DNA from: VMCP01 sp964408945
GTDB taxonomy: Bacteria; Bacteroidota; Bacteroidia; NS11-12g; UBA955
Assembly: GCA_964408945.1 (NCBI GenBank)
Contig: CAYPBJ010000027.1
Location: 1-28,641 of the forward strand
Length of the DNA stretch: 28,641 nt
Reading direction: 5' to 3'
A model generated the notes under the pieces. That model searched no databases, had not been told where the DNA came from, and saw only the letters and a list, made by a program, of their open reading frames with translations. Below, one piece after another: positions 1-8,041 of this stretch (positions are counted from its first letter, which is position 1; every line of letters starts with the position of its first letter). The translations under genes were made by a program, and so were the position numbers.

Positions 1-3
1 CCA

Positions 4-24
4 GGTACCAAGTACCAAGTACCA
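4..24. repeat. Heptamer tandem repeat (AGTACCA)n at window edge
   Basis: Three head-to-tail 7-base units lie just beyond the polA stop codon: GGTACCA at 4-10, then AGTACCA at 11-17 and 18-24. The first unit differs by one base. The array may extend left of the window, so its true length is unknown. It lies downstream of polA and has no T-run that would make it a terminator. Confidence 0.6.
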
Positions 25-27
25 AAA

Positions 28-2853
28 TCAATGTGCCTCCAACCAGTTGCTGCCAGAACCCGACTCTACTAATACGGGAACATTCAAAGTCATAGCGCCT
101 TCCATCAATTCCTTGATTTTAGGTTCTACAATGGAAAGTTCGTTTTTGGGCACATCGAACAACAATTCGTCGTGCACCTGAAGAATCATTTTGGTTGATA
201 AGTCTGATTGATTGAGCCAATCTTGTATACGAATCATGGCAATTTTAATCATATCGGCTGCACTTCCCTGTATAGGTGCATTGATCGCGTTTCGCTCAGC
301 AAATCCGCGAACGGTGGCATTTCGGGAATTGATATCACGAAGGTTTCTTCTTCTTCCGGTAATGGTTTCTACATATCCTAAATCTCTTGCAGATTGTATG
401 GTAGAATCCATATACGTTTTAATGCCAGGAAACTGAGTGAAATAGTTATCAATAATATCTTTGGCTTCTCCCCTAGAAATCTGGACCCTTTGGCTCAAGC
501 CGAAGGCTGAAATTCCATAGATAATCCCAAAATTTACTGTTTTGGCCTTCCGTCGCATTTCCTTGTCCACATCCTCAATGGCAACACCCCAAACTTTTGA
601 TGCTGTGGCCGTGTGAATGTCTATTCCAGATCTGAAGGCTTCAATCATCCCAGCATCCCCAGAAATATGAGCAATGATGCGCAATTCTATTTGACTATAA
701 TCAGCACTGAGCAAAACTCTATCGTCCGAAGTAGAAATAAAAGCCTTTCTAATCTCTCTGCCCATCTCGGTTCTGATAGGGATATTTTGAAGATTGGGAT
801 TGTTTGAACTTAAACGACCCGTTGCCGCAACTGCTTGATTGAAACTCGTGTGAACCCTCCCAGTAGATGGCTTTACCAACTGCGGAAGAGCATCTACATA
901 CGTACTTTTGAGTTTTTGCAACGCTCTAAACGATAAAATATGATCAATGATCTCGTGTTTGCCTTTTAACGATTGCAAAGTTTCTTCATCGGTTTGATAT
1001 TGGCCGGTCTTCGTCTTCTTAGGCTTATCAGACAATTTCAAATGCTCAAATAAAATATTACCTACTTGTTGTGGCGAACTAATATTGAATTGAACTCCGG
1101 CACTGGCAAAAATCTTATCCTGCATTTCAACCGATTGTTGCTGAAGGTCCTTACTGTAGGACTCTAAAAATCCTACATCAACCGTCACACCCACTGCTTC
1201 CATTTCTTCTAAAACACTCACCAAGGGTATTTCAATGTTCTCAAATACACTCCACACATTGCGCTCGTGTAGTTCTTTTTCCAAAATCTGCTTCAATTGG
1301 AAGGTCACATCCGTGTCTTCGGCTGCGTATTCAGCTATTTTCATTAATTCGACATCAGACATTGATCCTTGACCTTTGCCTTTTTTCCCAATCAACTCTT
1401 CTATAGAAATGGGCGAATAATTCAAATAATGTTGGCTCAACACCTGCATATTATGCCTTTGATCTGGCTCAACCAAATAATGCGCCAACATCGTATCGAA
1501 GAAAGGACCTTCAATTTTAAGCCCATATTTCTTCAAAATTCCCAAATCAAACTTCAAGTTTTGAGCGATTTTCATCTTTGCACTTTCAAAGAGCGGCGCC
1601 CACCATGAAACTTGTTCTTTTGCCTCATCGAAATTGCTAGACACTGGAAAATAAACGCCTTGATGCGCCTTCCACGTCAATGAAATTCCAACCAAATTCG
1701 CTTCCATCAAATCCAAATCCGTTGTTTCCGTATCGAAGCAAAACTCCGGAAAAGTCATTACCTCAGCAACCAATCGATCAACTTCCTCTTTGCCTTGCAC
1801 CACCAAATATTCATGCTGAATATCTGCAATCGTTTGATACACTTTCTCTTCCACCACCTCATCATCTTCATCTGGTCCCATCACATCAAACAGCGATGTT
1901 TGAGCTGGATTTTTCTTTTCGGGGGATGCTTTTACGCCCGTCGGCTTGGAGCCTGCAACATCCTGTGACCCACTACCACTTCCGCTACCCAAAACACGAT
2001 TCATCAACGTCCTGAATTCCAACTCTTGAAAAACCTCTTTGAGTACTTCTTCATTTACATCCGAACGCTTCAAATCGTCTAAAGTGGTATCAACCGGAAC
2101 TTTCGTATCAATAGTTGCCAACCACTTACTGACCCTCGCTTGTTCATGAAATTCTTCAAAACGCTCTTTCATCTTGCCTTTCATCTCATGAGTATGCTCC
2201 AACACGTTTTCAATGGTTCCGTATTGTTGAATCAATGCCTTTGCAGTCTTTTCACCAACCCCAGGAACACCCGGAATATTATCTACCGCATCACCCCAAA
2301 GTCCAAGTATATCAATAACTTGATCCACTCTTTGTATTTCCCAACGATCTAGGATCTGTTGTATCCCCAGAATTTCATCAGGATTGCCCATTCTACCAGG
2401 CTTATAAATGTAAACATTTTCGCGAACCAACTGCCCGAAGTCTTTATCGGGAGTCATCATATAAACATCTACTTGTTGATCAAAACGCCATGCCAAAGTG
2501 CCAATAATGTCATCGGCTTCGTAACCATCCATGGTGATCACAGGTACATTAAATCCTTCAAGAATTCGGACGATATAGGGTATACTTTTTCTTAAATCTT
2601 CGGGCATTGCTTCCCTCTGAGCCTTATATTTTTCAAATTCAATATGTCTTTGAGTGGGCTTATCGGTATCAAAAACTACAGCCAAATGCGTGGGTTTCTG
2701 CTTATTGATGATATCCAATAGAGTGTTAGTGAAGCCAAACATGGCACTCGCATTGATACCAGTACTGGTAATTCTCGGATTCTTAGCAAACGCAAAATAA
2801 GCCCTATAAATCAGGGCCATTCCATCTAACAAATACAGCTTTCCTTCGTTCAT
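28..2853 (-). CDS. polA: DNA polymerase I (5' nuclease, proofreading, polymerase)
   Basis: A full-length 941-residue family A DNA polymerase, which fills gaps and removes RNA primers during replication and repair. Residues 1-290 form the 5' nuclease, with the acidic motif YEADD at 111-115 and GVPGVGEKTA at 195-204. A disordered linker (about 288-340) contains four Gly-Ser repeats and an acidic patch. The 3'-5' exonuclease appears intact: DTE at 374-376, NLKFD at 432-436 and Y509-x3-D513. The polymerase domain has motif A DYSQIELR (718-725), motif B ending NFGIIYG (774-780) and motif C VHDE (893-896). The protein ends NWLEAH, typical of the family. The ATG start lies 24 bases after msrB, so the two are probably co-transcribed. 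The linker also holds QTSLF (318-322), a possible sliding-clamp contact. Confidence 0.98.
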   Translation of the reverse strand: MNEGKLYLLDGMALIYRAYFAFAKNPRITSTGINASAMFGFTNTLLDIINKQKPTHLAVVFDTDKPTQRHIEFEKYKAQREAMPEDLRKSIPYIVRILEGFNVPVITMDGYEADDIIGTLAWRFDQQVDVYMMTPDKDFGQLVRENVYIYKPGRMGNPDEILGIQQILDRWEIQRVDQVIDILGLWGDAVDNIPGVPGVGEKTAKALIQQYGTIENVLEHTHEMKGKMKERFEEFHEQARVSKWLATIDTKVPVDTTLDDLKRSDVNEEVLKEVFQELEFRTLMNRVLGSGSGSGSQDVAGSKPTGVKASPEKKNPAQTSLFDVMGPDEDDEVVEEKVYQTIADIQHEYLVVQGKEEVDRLVAEVMTFPEFCFDTETTDLDLMEANLVGISLTWKAHQGVYFPVSSNFDEAKEQVSWWAPLFESAKMKIAQNLKFDLGILKKYGLKIEGPFFDTMLAHYLVEPDQRHNMQVLSQHYLNYSPISIEELIGKKGKGQGSMSDVELMKIAEYAAEDTDVTFQLKQILEKELHERNVWSVFENIEIPLVSVLEEMEAVGVTVDVGFLESYSKDLQQQSVEMQDKIFASAGVQFNISSPQQVGNILFEHLKLSDKPKKTKTGQYQTDEETLQSLKGKHEIIDHILSFRALQKLKSTYVDALPQLVKPSTGRVHTSFNQAVAATGRLSSNNPNLQNIPIRTEMGREIRKAFISTSDDRVLLSADYSQIELRIIAHISGDAGMIEAFRSGIDIHTATASKVWGVAIEDVDKEMRRKAKTVNFGIIYGISAFGLSQRVQISRGEAKDIIDNYFTQFPGIKTYMDSTIQSARDLGYVETITGRRRNLRDINSRNATVRGFAERNAINAPIQGSAADMIKIAMIRIQDWLNQSDLSTKMILQVHDELLFDVPKNELSIVEPKIKELMEGAMTLNVPVLVESGSGSNWLEAH

Positions 2854-2877
2854 GATTTCGAAGGAGCAAGTTAACGA

Positions 2878-3354
2878 TTATTTCTTTTTGAATCCCAACG
2901 AAACCCCGTTGATGCAATACCTCAAACCCGTAGGTTGGTCATATCCATCATTGAAAACGTGCCCCAAATGCCCACCGCACTGAGCACAAACCACTTCAGT
3001 TCTAATCATGCCATGCGTGGTATCTAAAATCTCTTTGATGGCTGATTTATTGATGCCTTGATAAAAACTAGGCCAACCGCAACCTGCATCAAACTTAGTA
3101 TCTGAGTGAAAAAGCTCCGCGCCACAACCCTTGCAAACATACGTTCCGCTGTCCCAGAAGGTTTCAAATTCACTGGTAAATGGCCTTTCTGTACCTTTAT
3201 TTCTCAGCACTCTAAACTCTTCATCTGAGAGAGTTTTCTTCCACTCTTCTTCTGTTTTTTCTATTGGATATTGATTGCTTTTCATCGTCTTTTGGTTCTG
3301 AGATTGACACGACTGAAACAGTCCAAATAACAAAATCAACCCCAAATATTTCAT
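2878..3354 (-). CDS. msrB: Peptide-methionine (R)-S-oxide reductase, lipoprotein form
   Basis: A 158-residue MsrB that reduces methionine-R-sulfoxide in oxidised proteins. The frame stays open upstream to 3447, but the ATG at 3354 gives a clean lipoprotein signal: MKYLGLILLFGLFQS followed by Cys16, the likely lipidated residue. This places the enzyme on the periplasmic side of the envelope. Zinc ligands are C74/C77 and C123/C126. The motif DAGCGWPSF contains the resolving C92, and RYCING carries the catalytic C147. Length and motif order are normal for MsrB plus a signal. It is divergent from the AcpH-like gene, with a perfect palindrome in the 57-base gap, and is followed closely by polA. 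Confidence 0.95.
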   Translation of the reverse strand: MKYLGLILLFGLFQSCQSQNQKTMKSNQYPIEKTEEEWKKTLSDEEFRVLRNKGTERPFTSEFETFWDSGTYVCKGCGAELFHSDTKFDAGCGWPSFYQGINKSAIKEILDTTHGMIRTEVVCAQCGGHLGHVFNDGYDQPTGLRYCINGVSLGFKKK

Positions 3355-3375
3355 ATTAAATAAACCAATAATTCG

Positions 3376-3391
3376 TGCAAAATGTTTTGCA
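3376..3391. promoter_or_regulatory. Perfect 7+7 palindrome between msrB and the AcpH-like gene
   Basis: TGCAAAA (3376-3382) and TTTTGCA (3385-3391) are exact reverse complements separated by TG. The element sits in the 57-base divergent gap, 21 bases upstream of the msrB ATG (3354) and 20 bases upstream of the GTG of the plus-strand gene (3412). Position and symmetry suggest an operator serving both genes. No regulator in the window can be tied to it. Confidence 0.45.
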
Positions 3392-3411
3392 TTTTCCGCC
3401 AACTTTGCAGC

Positions 3412-4050
3412 GTGAACTACTTTGCACACTATTTCTTCGACCACCAACCCGAGAACGTAAATTACAATTTGGGTTTGTTAGCCCCAGATTTACTGAGAAA
3501 TTATTCCAAAAATCAATATTCCAAAATTGCCATAAATCAGTCTAACTTAAGAAAAGACGACTTCTCAATAGGCATGGCGCAACACCTAAAACGGGATGCA
3601 CATTTTCATGATTCCAAATTCTTTAACCAAGTATACTCTCAGATTCATCCTCAAGCCAAACAAGCATTTTCAGATTCGGGAATATCCAGATTTTGGTTTG
3701 GGACCCACGTCATGATTGAAATGATTTTAGACTCAGTATTAATAGAAAAACATCCTGATACACTCATTCAAATGTATCAAGACCTTGAAAAATCGATGAA
3801 CTACCTAGACACCCATCTTTCCATTATAGAACATAAAAATCCAACCCAATTTATTGTAGGCATGCAAAAATTTTTAGAATCTAAATTTCTCTTCAAATAC
3901 AAAAGTGAAGGACTCATATACGGCTTGAACAGGGTGTACAGACAAGTAGGAGCAGAAACTGGTGATTGGAAAAACAGCAATCCACTCTTAGTACTTTCCG
4001 AAAAAATGAAAGTTCTAATTATTGAAAACTTATCCGAACTGGACATATAG
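3412..4050 (+). CDS. AcpH-like protein (acyl carrier protein phosphodiesterase family?)
   Basis: A 212-residue protein. I chose GTG 3412 because it begins VNYFAHYFF, like the conserved MNFLAH start of the AcpH family, and because a near-consensus -7 box CAACTTTG (3400-3407) ends 4 bases before it. An upstream ATG at 3382 lies inside the palindrome and would add ten residues unlike the family. Histidine/aspartate patterns typical of AcpH-like proteins follow: the early LLAPDLL, the central HLKRDAHFH, and GTHVMIEMILD about two-thirds through. AcpH removes phosphopantetheine from acyl carrier protein. The match is to pattern only, so the activity is uncertain. The 3' end overlaps the convergent membrane protein gene by 21 bases. 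Confidence 0.55.
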   Translation: MNYFAHYFFDHQPENVNYNLGLLAPDLLRNYSKNQYSKIAINQSNLRKDDFSIGMAQHLKRDAHFHDSKFFNQVYSQIHPQAKQAFSDSGISRFWFGTHVMIEMILDSVLIEKHPDTLIQMYQDLEKSMNYLDTHLSIIEHKNPTQFIVGMQKFLESKFLFKYKSEGLIYGLNRVYRQVGAETGDWKNSNPLLVLSEKMKVLIIENLSELDI

Positions 4051-5019
4051 CTTGTAAATACTTAAAGCTATAATTAAGAATAAGACCAAATTTTTCCAAA
4101 ATAACAATTTTCGTCCCTCGAAAAAAGATGAACTGTAAATCGAAAATGGCATAGCCAATAAAGAAAAATAATTTTCGTATTGCTTACTTCTAAAAACAAA
4201 TACCATCGCAATGAAACCTGCGATTACTGAAAGGGCTAATTTACTTCTTCTAGTTTCGACATTATATCTGAAGTACGTTCCATAAAATTTCATGGCACCC
4301 AGCAATGAAACTGTGATAAAGGATAACATTAAAATCCAATCTAAACCGTTTTTTTTCCAGGTTAGAGTTTCAGTAATTTGATTTACACGCCAATATTTCC
4401 AAACATTCATGAAATTCAATTCCGTTGAGAATAAATATCCCAAAGAAGCAATTAAATAATAAGGCATATACAAACCAAATATGACTACAATTACATCGCC
4501 AGTATTGATGCTCTTAAAAATTAAAACCCCACCCAAAAGCAAGGCAATAGACCAAAAGAATTCAGGTATGAAAAGTGCAGCAAATCCCAAGAAAAAACCA
4601 GATATAAACAAGTGTGTTTTCTTGTAATTTTCTTTTAGATACTTATATAGGAATATGATACCTAAAAGTACCAAAAGTATACCTAGGTCCATTTGATTCA
4701 GCAATAGCTGCTTAGGAAAAATCAAATACGAAAAAACATAAAACGAAAAGATACTGTATCCAGATTGATCAGCTATATTATACTGGGTGCAGAGTTGATT
4801 TAATAATAAACCCTCTAGAACAATCAAAGTCAATTTTACACAAAAAGAAAGAGTAAATAAACCATTTAATTGACTAAAAAAAGATTGCAGCAAGCCATTA
4901 TTTTCTGCCACTGAGATAAAATTATGAAAAATGTAATATTCACTTACCGCAGCTGCAATAAATATAAGCAGCATAGTTAGGAATGTGCCTATTTGATTTT
5001 CATATAACCTCGAAATCAT
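4030..5019 (-). CDS. Multi-pass inner-membrane protein, DUF6427-like
   Basis: A 329-residue, strongly hydrophobic protein. About eight to ten membrane segments can be read, for example residues 12-34, 55-75, 90-105, 110-127, 136-155, 158-170 and the C-terminal 305-325. Its length, the short N-terminal MISRLYEN before the first helix and the helix spacing resemble the DUF6427 family of Bacteroidota membrane proteins of unknown function, but I cannot confirm this without a profile search. It starts at an ATG 9 bases after the upstream secreted-protein gene, so the two probably form an operon. No catalytic motif is visible. Its last 21 bases overlap the AcpH-like gene on the other strand. Confidence 0.75.
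   Translation of the reverse strand: MISRLYENQIGTFLTMLLIFIAAAVSEYYIFHNFISVAENNGLLQSFFSQLNGLFTLSFCVKLTLIVLEGLLLNQLCTQYNIADQSGYSIFSFYVFSYLIFPKQLLLNQMDLGILLVLLGIIFLYKYLKENYKKTHLFISGFFLGFAALFIPEFFWSIALLLGGVLIFKSINTGDVIVVIFGLYMPYYLIASLGYLFSTELNFMNVWKYWRVNQITETLTWKKNGLDWILMLSFITVSLLGAMKFYGTYFRYNVETRRSKLALSVIAGFIAMVFVFRSKQYENYFSLLAMPFSIYSSSFFEGRKLLFWKNLVLFLIIALSIYKLYVQFG
4046..4072. repeat. 8+8 inverted repeat at convergent gene ends
   Basis: TATAGCTT (4046-4053) and AAGCTATA (4065-4072) are exact reverse complements with an 11-base loop. The left arm contains the TAG stop of the plus-strand AcpH-like gene, and the whole element lies within the last 43 bases of the minus-strand gene. It could stop plus-strand transcription or protect a 3' end. 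There is no T-run immediately after it, so it is not a standard intrinsic terminator. Confidence 0.35.
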
Positions 5020-5028
5020 GAAAATAAT

Positions 5029-6498
5029 TTATTTTTTGATGTCTTGAATTCTCATCCAAAACCACTGCTTATCGCGCAGCAAAGGTAATGTGTAAGTGCA
5101 ATAATTCGTTTCCATTCCATCAAACGGAACTGCCGTATGATAAAAATTTTCACTGTTAACCAAAACCTTTCTTCCGATTTCAAAATCAGGGCGAACCACT
5201 ACATCAATGATTTCATTGCTCTTTGAAATATCTTGGTTGTACACCAAATGAATACCATCTTCACATAAATAGCTGCCAAAACCCAGCATATAACTGGTAT
5301 TGGGGCCTGACATCTGCTCTTTATCTATTCTTAAACACGTATCAATCTGATTTTCAATATTTAGAAATAACATCCCTATCTCATTGAAATTATACAAAAC
5401 CTTGGTTGAGGACTGCGGAATTCCATTGATATAGTAGGTTTCAAGTTGCTTCAATTCAATGAATCGTTCCAAAATCAATACCAAACTCCCATCGTTTCGA
5501 ACAACAATTCTTCGAGTTAGGTAATTTTCAGGTTTGGGAACCTTCTTAAGCTTTATCCGCCCATCTAATATTCTCATGGTATTCTCAGGAAAGGGAAATA
5601 GCTGAAAATTTAGTTCATTCTCAATCCAGCCAACTTCCATTTTACACACGTAATAACCTTCGCTTTGCTTTGCTGACTCACCATATAAACCAACCAAACA
5701 CCAAAATCTTTTTTGAGGATCTAGAATCAAGCTTCCCACTTGAAGGTTGAATTCGCTTTCTAACTCTTTGACCACTAATTTTGAAAATTCAGGCTCTGAA
5801 TAAACCACCAAAATACTCTGCTCGCGCTGATTTTTAACAAACAACTCTCTCGGTCTTTGAATAGATAAATAACTAAAAATTCGCTGTGTATCTGTCCAAC
5901 TTATTTGTTCAAGCTGCAACATCTGAATATCAAAATCGATGTCCCTTGATTTCTTTGCAATACGGCTGCCCCGAAAATCATAAAATCTAAAATCTATCAA
6001 TGTTTTAGATTCATTACTTTTAATAAAAGACAATAACCAGCTAGAGCTTTTCCTTTTGAAACTTACCCGTAAATTTTCTAAATCACGCTCTTTTAATCCC
6101 TCAATCTCATCAATAACTAAAGTTTGAATTTCGCCCTCAAGGGTTGAGTTTATCCAACTTAAAACTACTTGCAACCCTCTTCCACGGTTGTAATAAACAG
6201 AAGTCCAATAAATTGCTGTATCTGAAACAAATAAATCAAGAACAAATGTTCTTTTGGGTGTTTTAATAAATCGATCAGCAATAAACCCAAAATCGGTTCC
6301 GTATCTTTCAATACTAAACCCATCGGTTAAGTATTCATTGGCATAATTCAGAGTATAAATACCCATTGTTGACTCACCCAGAGGCTTGTGAAAAATGCTT
6401 TTCTTCTGATTCAATTGAGGCTTATTTGATAACTGATAGCTTTGAGCATACAAAGTGCATACTCCAAACATCAATAAAAAAGCACTGCAAATTCTCAT
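5029..6498 (-). CDS. Secreted protein of unknown function
   Basis: I do not recognise this 489-residue protein. The ATG at 6498 gives a standard signal peptide, MRICSAFLLMFGVCTLYA, cleaved before QS; a longer frame to 6585 would overlap hflX and lacks such a start. The mature part has alternating hydrophobic and polar stretches with many Tyr, Phe and Ile residues and little Gly, suggesting an all-beta (possibly propeller-like) fold. There is no lipobox, no C-terminal T9SS sorting domain and no terminal barrel strand, so it is probably periplasmic. A good promoter (6507-6538) precedes it. It is followed 9 bases later by a multi-pass membrane protein, which is its most likely partner. Confidence 0.8.
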   Translation of the reverse strand: MRICSAFLLMFGVCTLYAQSYQLSNKPQLNQKKSIFHKPLGESTMGIYTLNYANEYLTDGFSIERYGTDFGFIADRFIKTPKRTFVLDLFVSDTAIYWTSVYYNRGRGLQVVLSWINSTLEGEIQTLVIDEIEGLKERDLENLRVSFKRKSSSWLLSFIKSNESKTLIDFRFYDFRGSRIAKKSRDIDFDIQMLQLEQISWTDTQRIFSYLSIQRPRELFVKNQREQSILVVYSEPEFSKLVVKELESEFNLQVGSLILDPQKRFWCLVGLYGESAKQSEGYYVCKMEVGWIENELNFQLFPFPENTMRILDGRIKLKKVPKPENYLTRRIVVRNDGSLVLILERFIELKQLETYYINGIPQSSTKVLYNFNEIGMLFLNIENQIDTCLRIDKEQMSGPNTSYMLGFGSYLCEDGIHLVYNQDISKSNEIIDVVVRPDFEIGRKVLVNSENFYHTAVPFDGMETNYCTYTLPLLRDKQWFWMRIQDIKK

Positions 6499-6506
6499 GT
6501 TTCTTT

Positions 6507-6538
6507 CAAAATTCGACCTTAACCCCTGAATTCCCAAA
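6507..6538 (-). promoter_or_regulatory. Bacteroidota-type promoter for the secreted protein gene
   Basis: Reading the minus strand, TTTG (6538-6535) is followed after exactly 20 bases by GAATTTTG (6514-6507). This fits the Bacteroidota consensus TTTG-N(19-21)-TAnnTTTG with one mismatch. The start codon at 6498 is 8 bases further on, leaving a very short leader. Confidence 0.55.
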
Positions 6539-6546
6539 TTCCACCG

Positions 6547-6554
6547 TAATTTCG
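6547..6554 (+). promoter_or_regulatory. Candidate -7 box for hflX
   Basis: TAATTTCG matches TAnnTTTG at seven of eight positions (including the two free ones) and ends 10 bases before the GTG of hflX. No clear -33 element is seen at the expected spacing, so this is tentative. Confidence 0.35.
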
Positions 6555-6564
6555 CAGTTCTTCT

Positions 6565-7725
6565 GTGCATTCCAATCAAAAACATAAAGAAAAAGCCATT
6601 TTAGTGGGAGTTGAAATTCCCAACTTGGCTTTACCCATCAAAGAATACCTTGATGAATTAGAACAATTAGCTCTCACAGCTGGTGCTGAATCAGTTAAAA
6701 GATTTACCCAAAAAATGGAGTTCCCACATCCAAAAACCTACGTAGGAAAAGGGAAAATGGAAGAAATTGCTGACTACTGCAGAGACGCAAAAATTGATGT
6801 GGCAATCTTCGATGATGAACTCAGCCCAGCACAGGTACGGAACATAGAAACTGAATTAGAAGGGGTAAAAGTACTCAGCCGAACACACCTAATTCTTGAT
6901 ATTTTCGCTAAAAATGCTCGTACATCACAAGCAAAAGTACAAGTAGAACTTGCCCAAAGCATATTCATGCTCCCTCGTTTAACAGGTTTATGGACGCACT
7001 TAAGCAAACAAAAAGGGGGAATTGGCATGAAAGGACCCGGTGAAACTGAAATTGAAACTGATAGACGTGCTCTTAGGAATAGAATTGCCCTTTTAAGAGA
7101 AAAATTACAACACATCGAAAAAGTGGGGCGAACCCAACGATCAGGACGAGATGGGTCATACAGGGCTGCATTGGTTGGATACACTAACGTAGGTAAAAGC
7201 ACCATCATGAATCTACTCTCAAGATCTGATGTATTAGTAGAGAACAAACTTTTTGCTACCCTTGATGCAACCGTTCGTAAAATTGTACTCCCCCACCCCT
7301 TCAATGAATTTCAAATGCTTCCAATATTGGTGAGTGATACTGTTGGATTTATCCGAAAACTACCCACTCTTTTAGTAGAAAGTTTTAAAAGTACATTAGC
7401 CGAAGCCCTCGAAGCTGATGTCCTCCTGCATGTTGTAGACTTATCTAACCCAGCATTTGAAGACCAAATGATTGCTGTTAAAGAAACCCTTCACGCCATC
7501 GGTGCATCTTACAAACCAGAAATTATTGTGTTTAATAAAATTGATGCCTTTACTCCTGGCGATGAGTTTTTCGTGGGTTCCACAGGATTAACCATAGAAC
7601 AATTTGAAGCGTCTTGGTTGGCAAAAGAGAACGCACCCGCTGTGTTCATCTCTGCTCAAAACAAAGACAATATTGACTCACTCAGAAAGCTACTCGTTTC
7701 TGAACTAGTACAAAACAGGAATTAA
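6565..7725 (+). CDS. hflX: GTPase HflX
   Basis: A 386-residue HflX GTPase, which binds the 50S ribosomal subunit and splits stalled or hibernating 70S ribosomes during stress. The N-terminal HflX domain includes KTYVGKGKMEEI (57-68) and the family signature GPGETEIETDRR (157-168). The G domain has G1 GYTNVGKST (205-213), G3 DTVG (258-261) and G4 NKID (324-327). The start is GTG at 6565; the next in-frame Met is residue 51, inside the conserved domain, so GTG is needed. The length is normal. It diverges from the secreted protein gene with 66 bases between and converges on the DUF2795 gene with 15 bases between. It stands alone, not in an hfq-type cluster. Confidence 0.95.
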   Translation: MHSNQKHKEKAILVGVEIPNLALPIKEYLDELEQLALTAGAESVKRFTQKMEFPHPKTYVGKGKMEEIADYCRDAKIDVAIFDDELSPAQVRNIETELEGVKVLSRTHLILDIFAKNARTSQAKVQVELAQSIFMLPRLTGLWTHLSKQKGGIGMKGPGETEIETDRRALRNRIALLREKLQHIEKVGRTQRSGRDGSYRAALVGYTNVGKSTIMNLLSRSDVLVENKLFATLDATVRKIVLPHPFNEFQMLPILVSDTVGFIRKLPTLLVESFKSTLAEALEADVLLHVVDLSNPAFEDQMIAVKETLHAIGASYKPEIIVFNKIDAFTPGDEFFVGSTGLTIEQFEASWLAKENAPAVFISAQNKDNIDSLRKLLVSELVQNRN

Positions 7726-7740
7726 TACTCCTAAATAAAA

Positions 7741-7962
7741 TTAAAGTTCGTCTTCGTTGAAGAAATAATCGTCGTCTGTTGGGTAATCGCTCCAGATTTC
7801 CTCTATGCTCTCATAAGGCTCACCGTCGTCTTCAAGTTCTTGAAGGTTTTCAATAACCTCTAAAGGTGCACCAGAACGAATAGCGTAATCAATTAACTCA
7901 TCTTTTGTTGCTGGCCATGGAGCATCGTCCAAGTAACTTACCAATTCTAAAGTCCAATACAT
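7741..7962 (-). CDS. DUF2795 domain protein, small and acidic
   Basis: A 73-residue, very acidic protein. The central part, from about residue 15 to 45, contains WPATKDELIDYAIRSGAP and matches the DUF2795 pattern seen in many Bacteroidota. The C-terminus is rich in Asp, Glu and Tyr (DDDYFFNEDEL). DUF2795 is thought to adopt a small helical fold; its function is not known to me. It is transcribed alone from a likely promoter at 7988-8017, with the ATG at 7962. The neighbours are hflX (convergent) and an O-methyltransferase (divergent), neither of which suggests a role. Confidence 0.9.
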   Translation of the reverse strand: MYWTLELVSYLDDAPWPATKDELIDYAIRSGAPLEVIENLQELEDDGEPYESIEEIWSDYPTDDDYFFNEDEL

Positions 7963-7987
7963 AAATTTAAGCGGGTTTATTTTTCCG

Positions 7988-8017
7988 CGAAAATATAGGT
8001 TTATTTTAAAAATTCAA
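7988..8017 (-). promoter_or_regulatory. Candidate promoter for the DUF2795 gene
   Basis: On the minus strand TTG (8017-8015) is followed after 19 bases by TATTTTCG (7995-7988), one mismatch from TAnnTTTG. The leader before the ATG at 7962 would be about 20 bases. Confidence 0.45.
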
Positions 8018-8019
8018 GC

Positions 8020-8038
8020 CAACTTTGTTTAAACTTTG
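8020..8038 (+). promoter_or_regulatory. Two overlapping -7-like boxes before the O-methyltransferase
   Basis: CAACTTTG (8020-8027) and AAACTTTG (8031-8038) each differ from TAnnTTTG only at the first base. They end 14 and 3 bases before the ATG at 8042. No firm -33 element is seen, so which one is used is open. Confidence 0.3.
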
Positions 8039-8041
8039 ATT

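Noticed and set aside
3382..3411. ATG at 3382 as start of the AcpH-like protein
   Set aside because: It lies inside the palindrome and upstream of the -7 box, and the added residues do not fit the family. GTG 3412 gives the conserved N-terminus.
6774..7304. A 176-codon open frame antisense to hflX
   Set aside because: It mirrors the conserved HflX GTPase domain and has no family features of its own.
7974..8007. Direct repeat GGTTTATTTT (7974-7983 and 7998-8007)
   Set aside because: Low-complexity AT-rich sequence in a promoter gap; no partner copies or family pattern.
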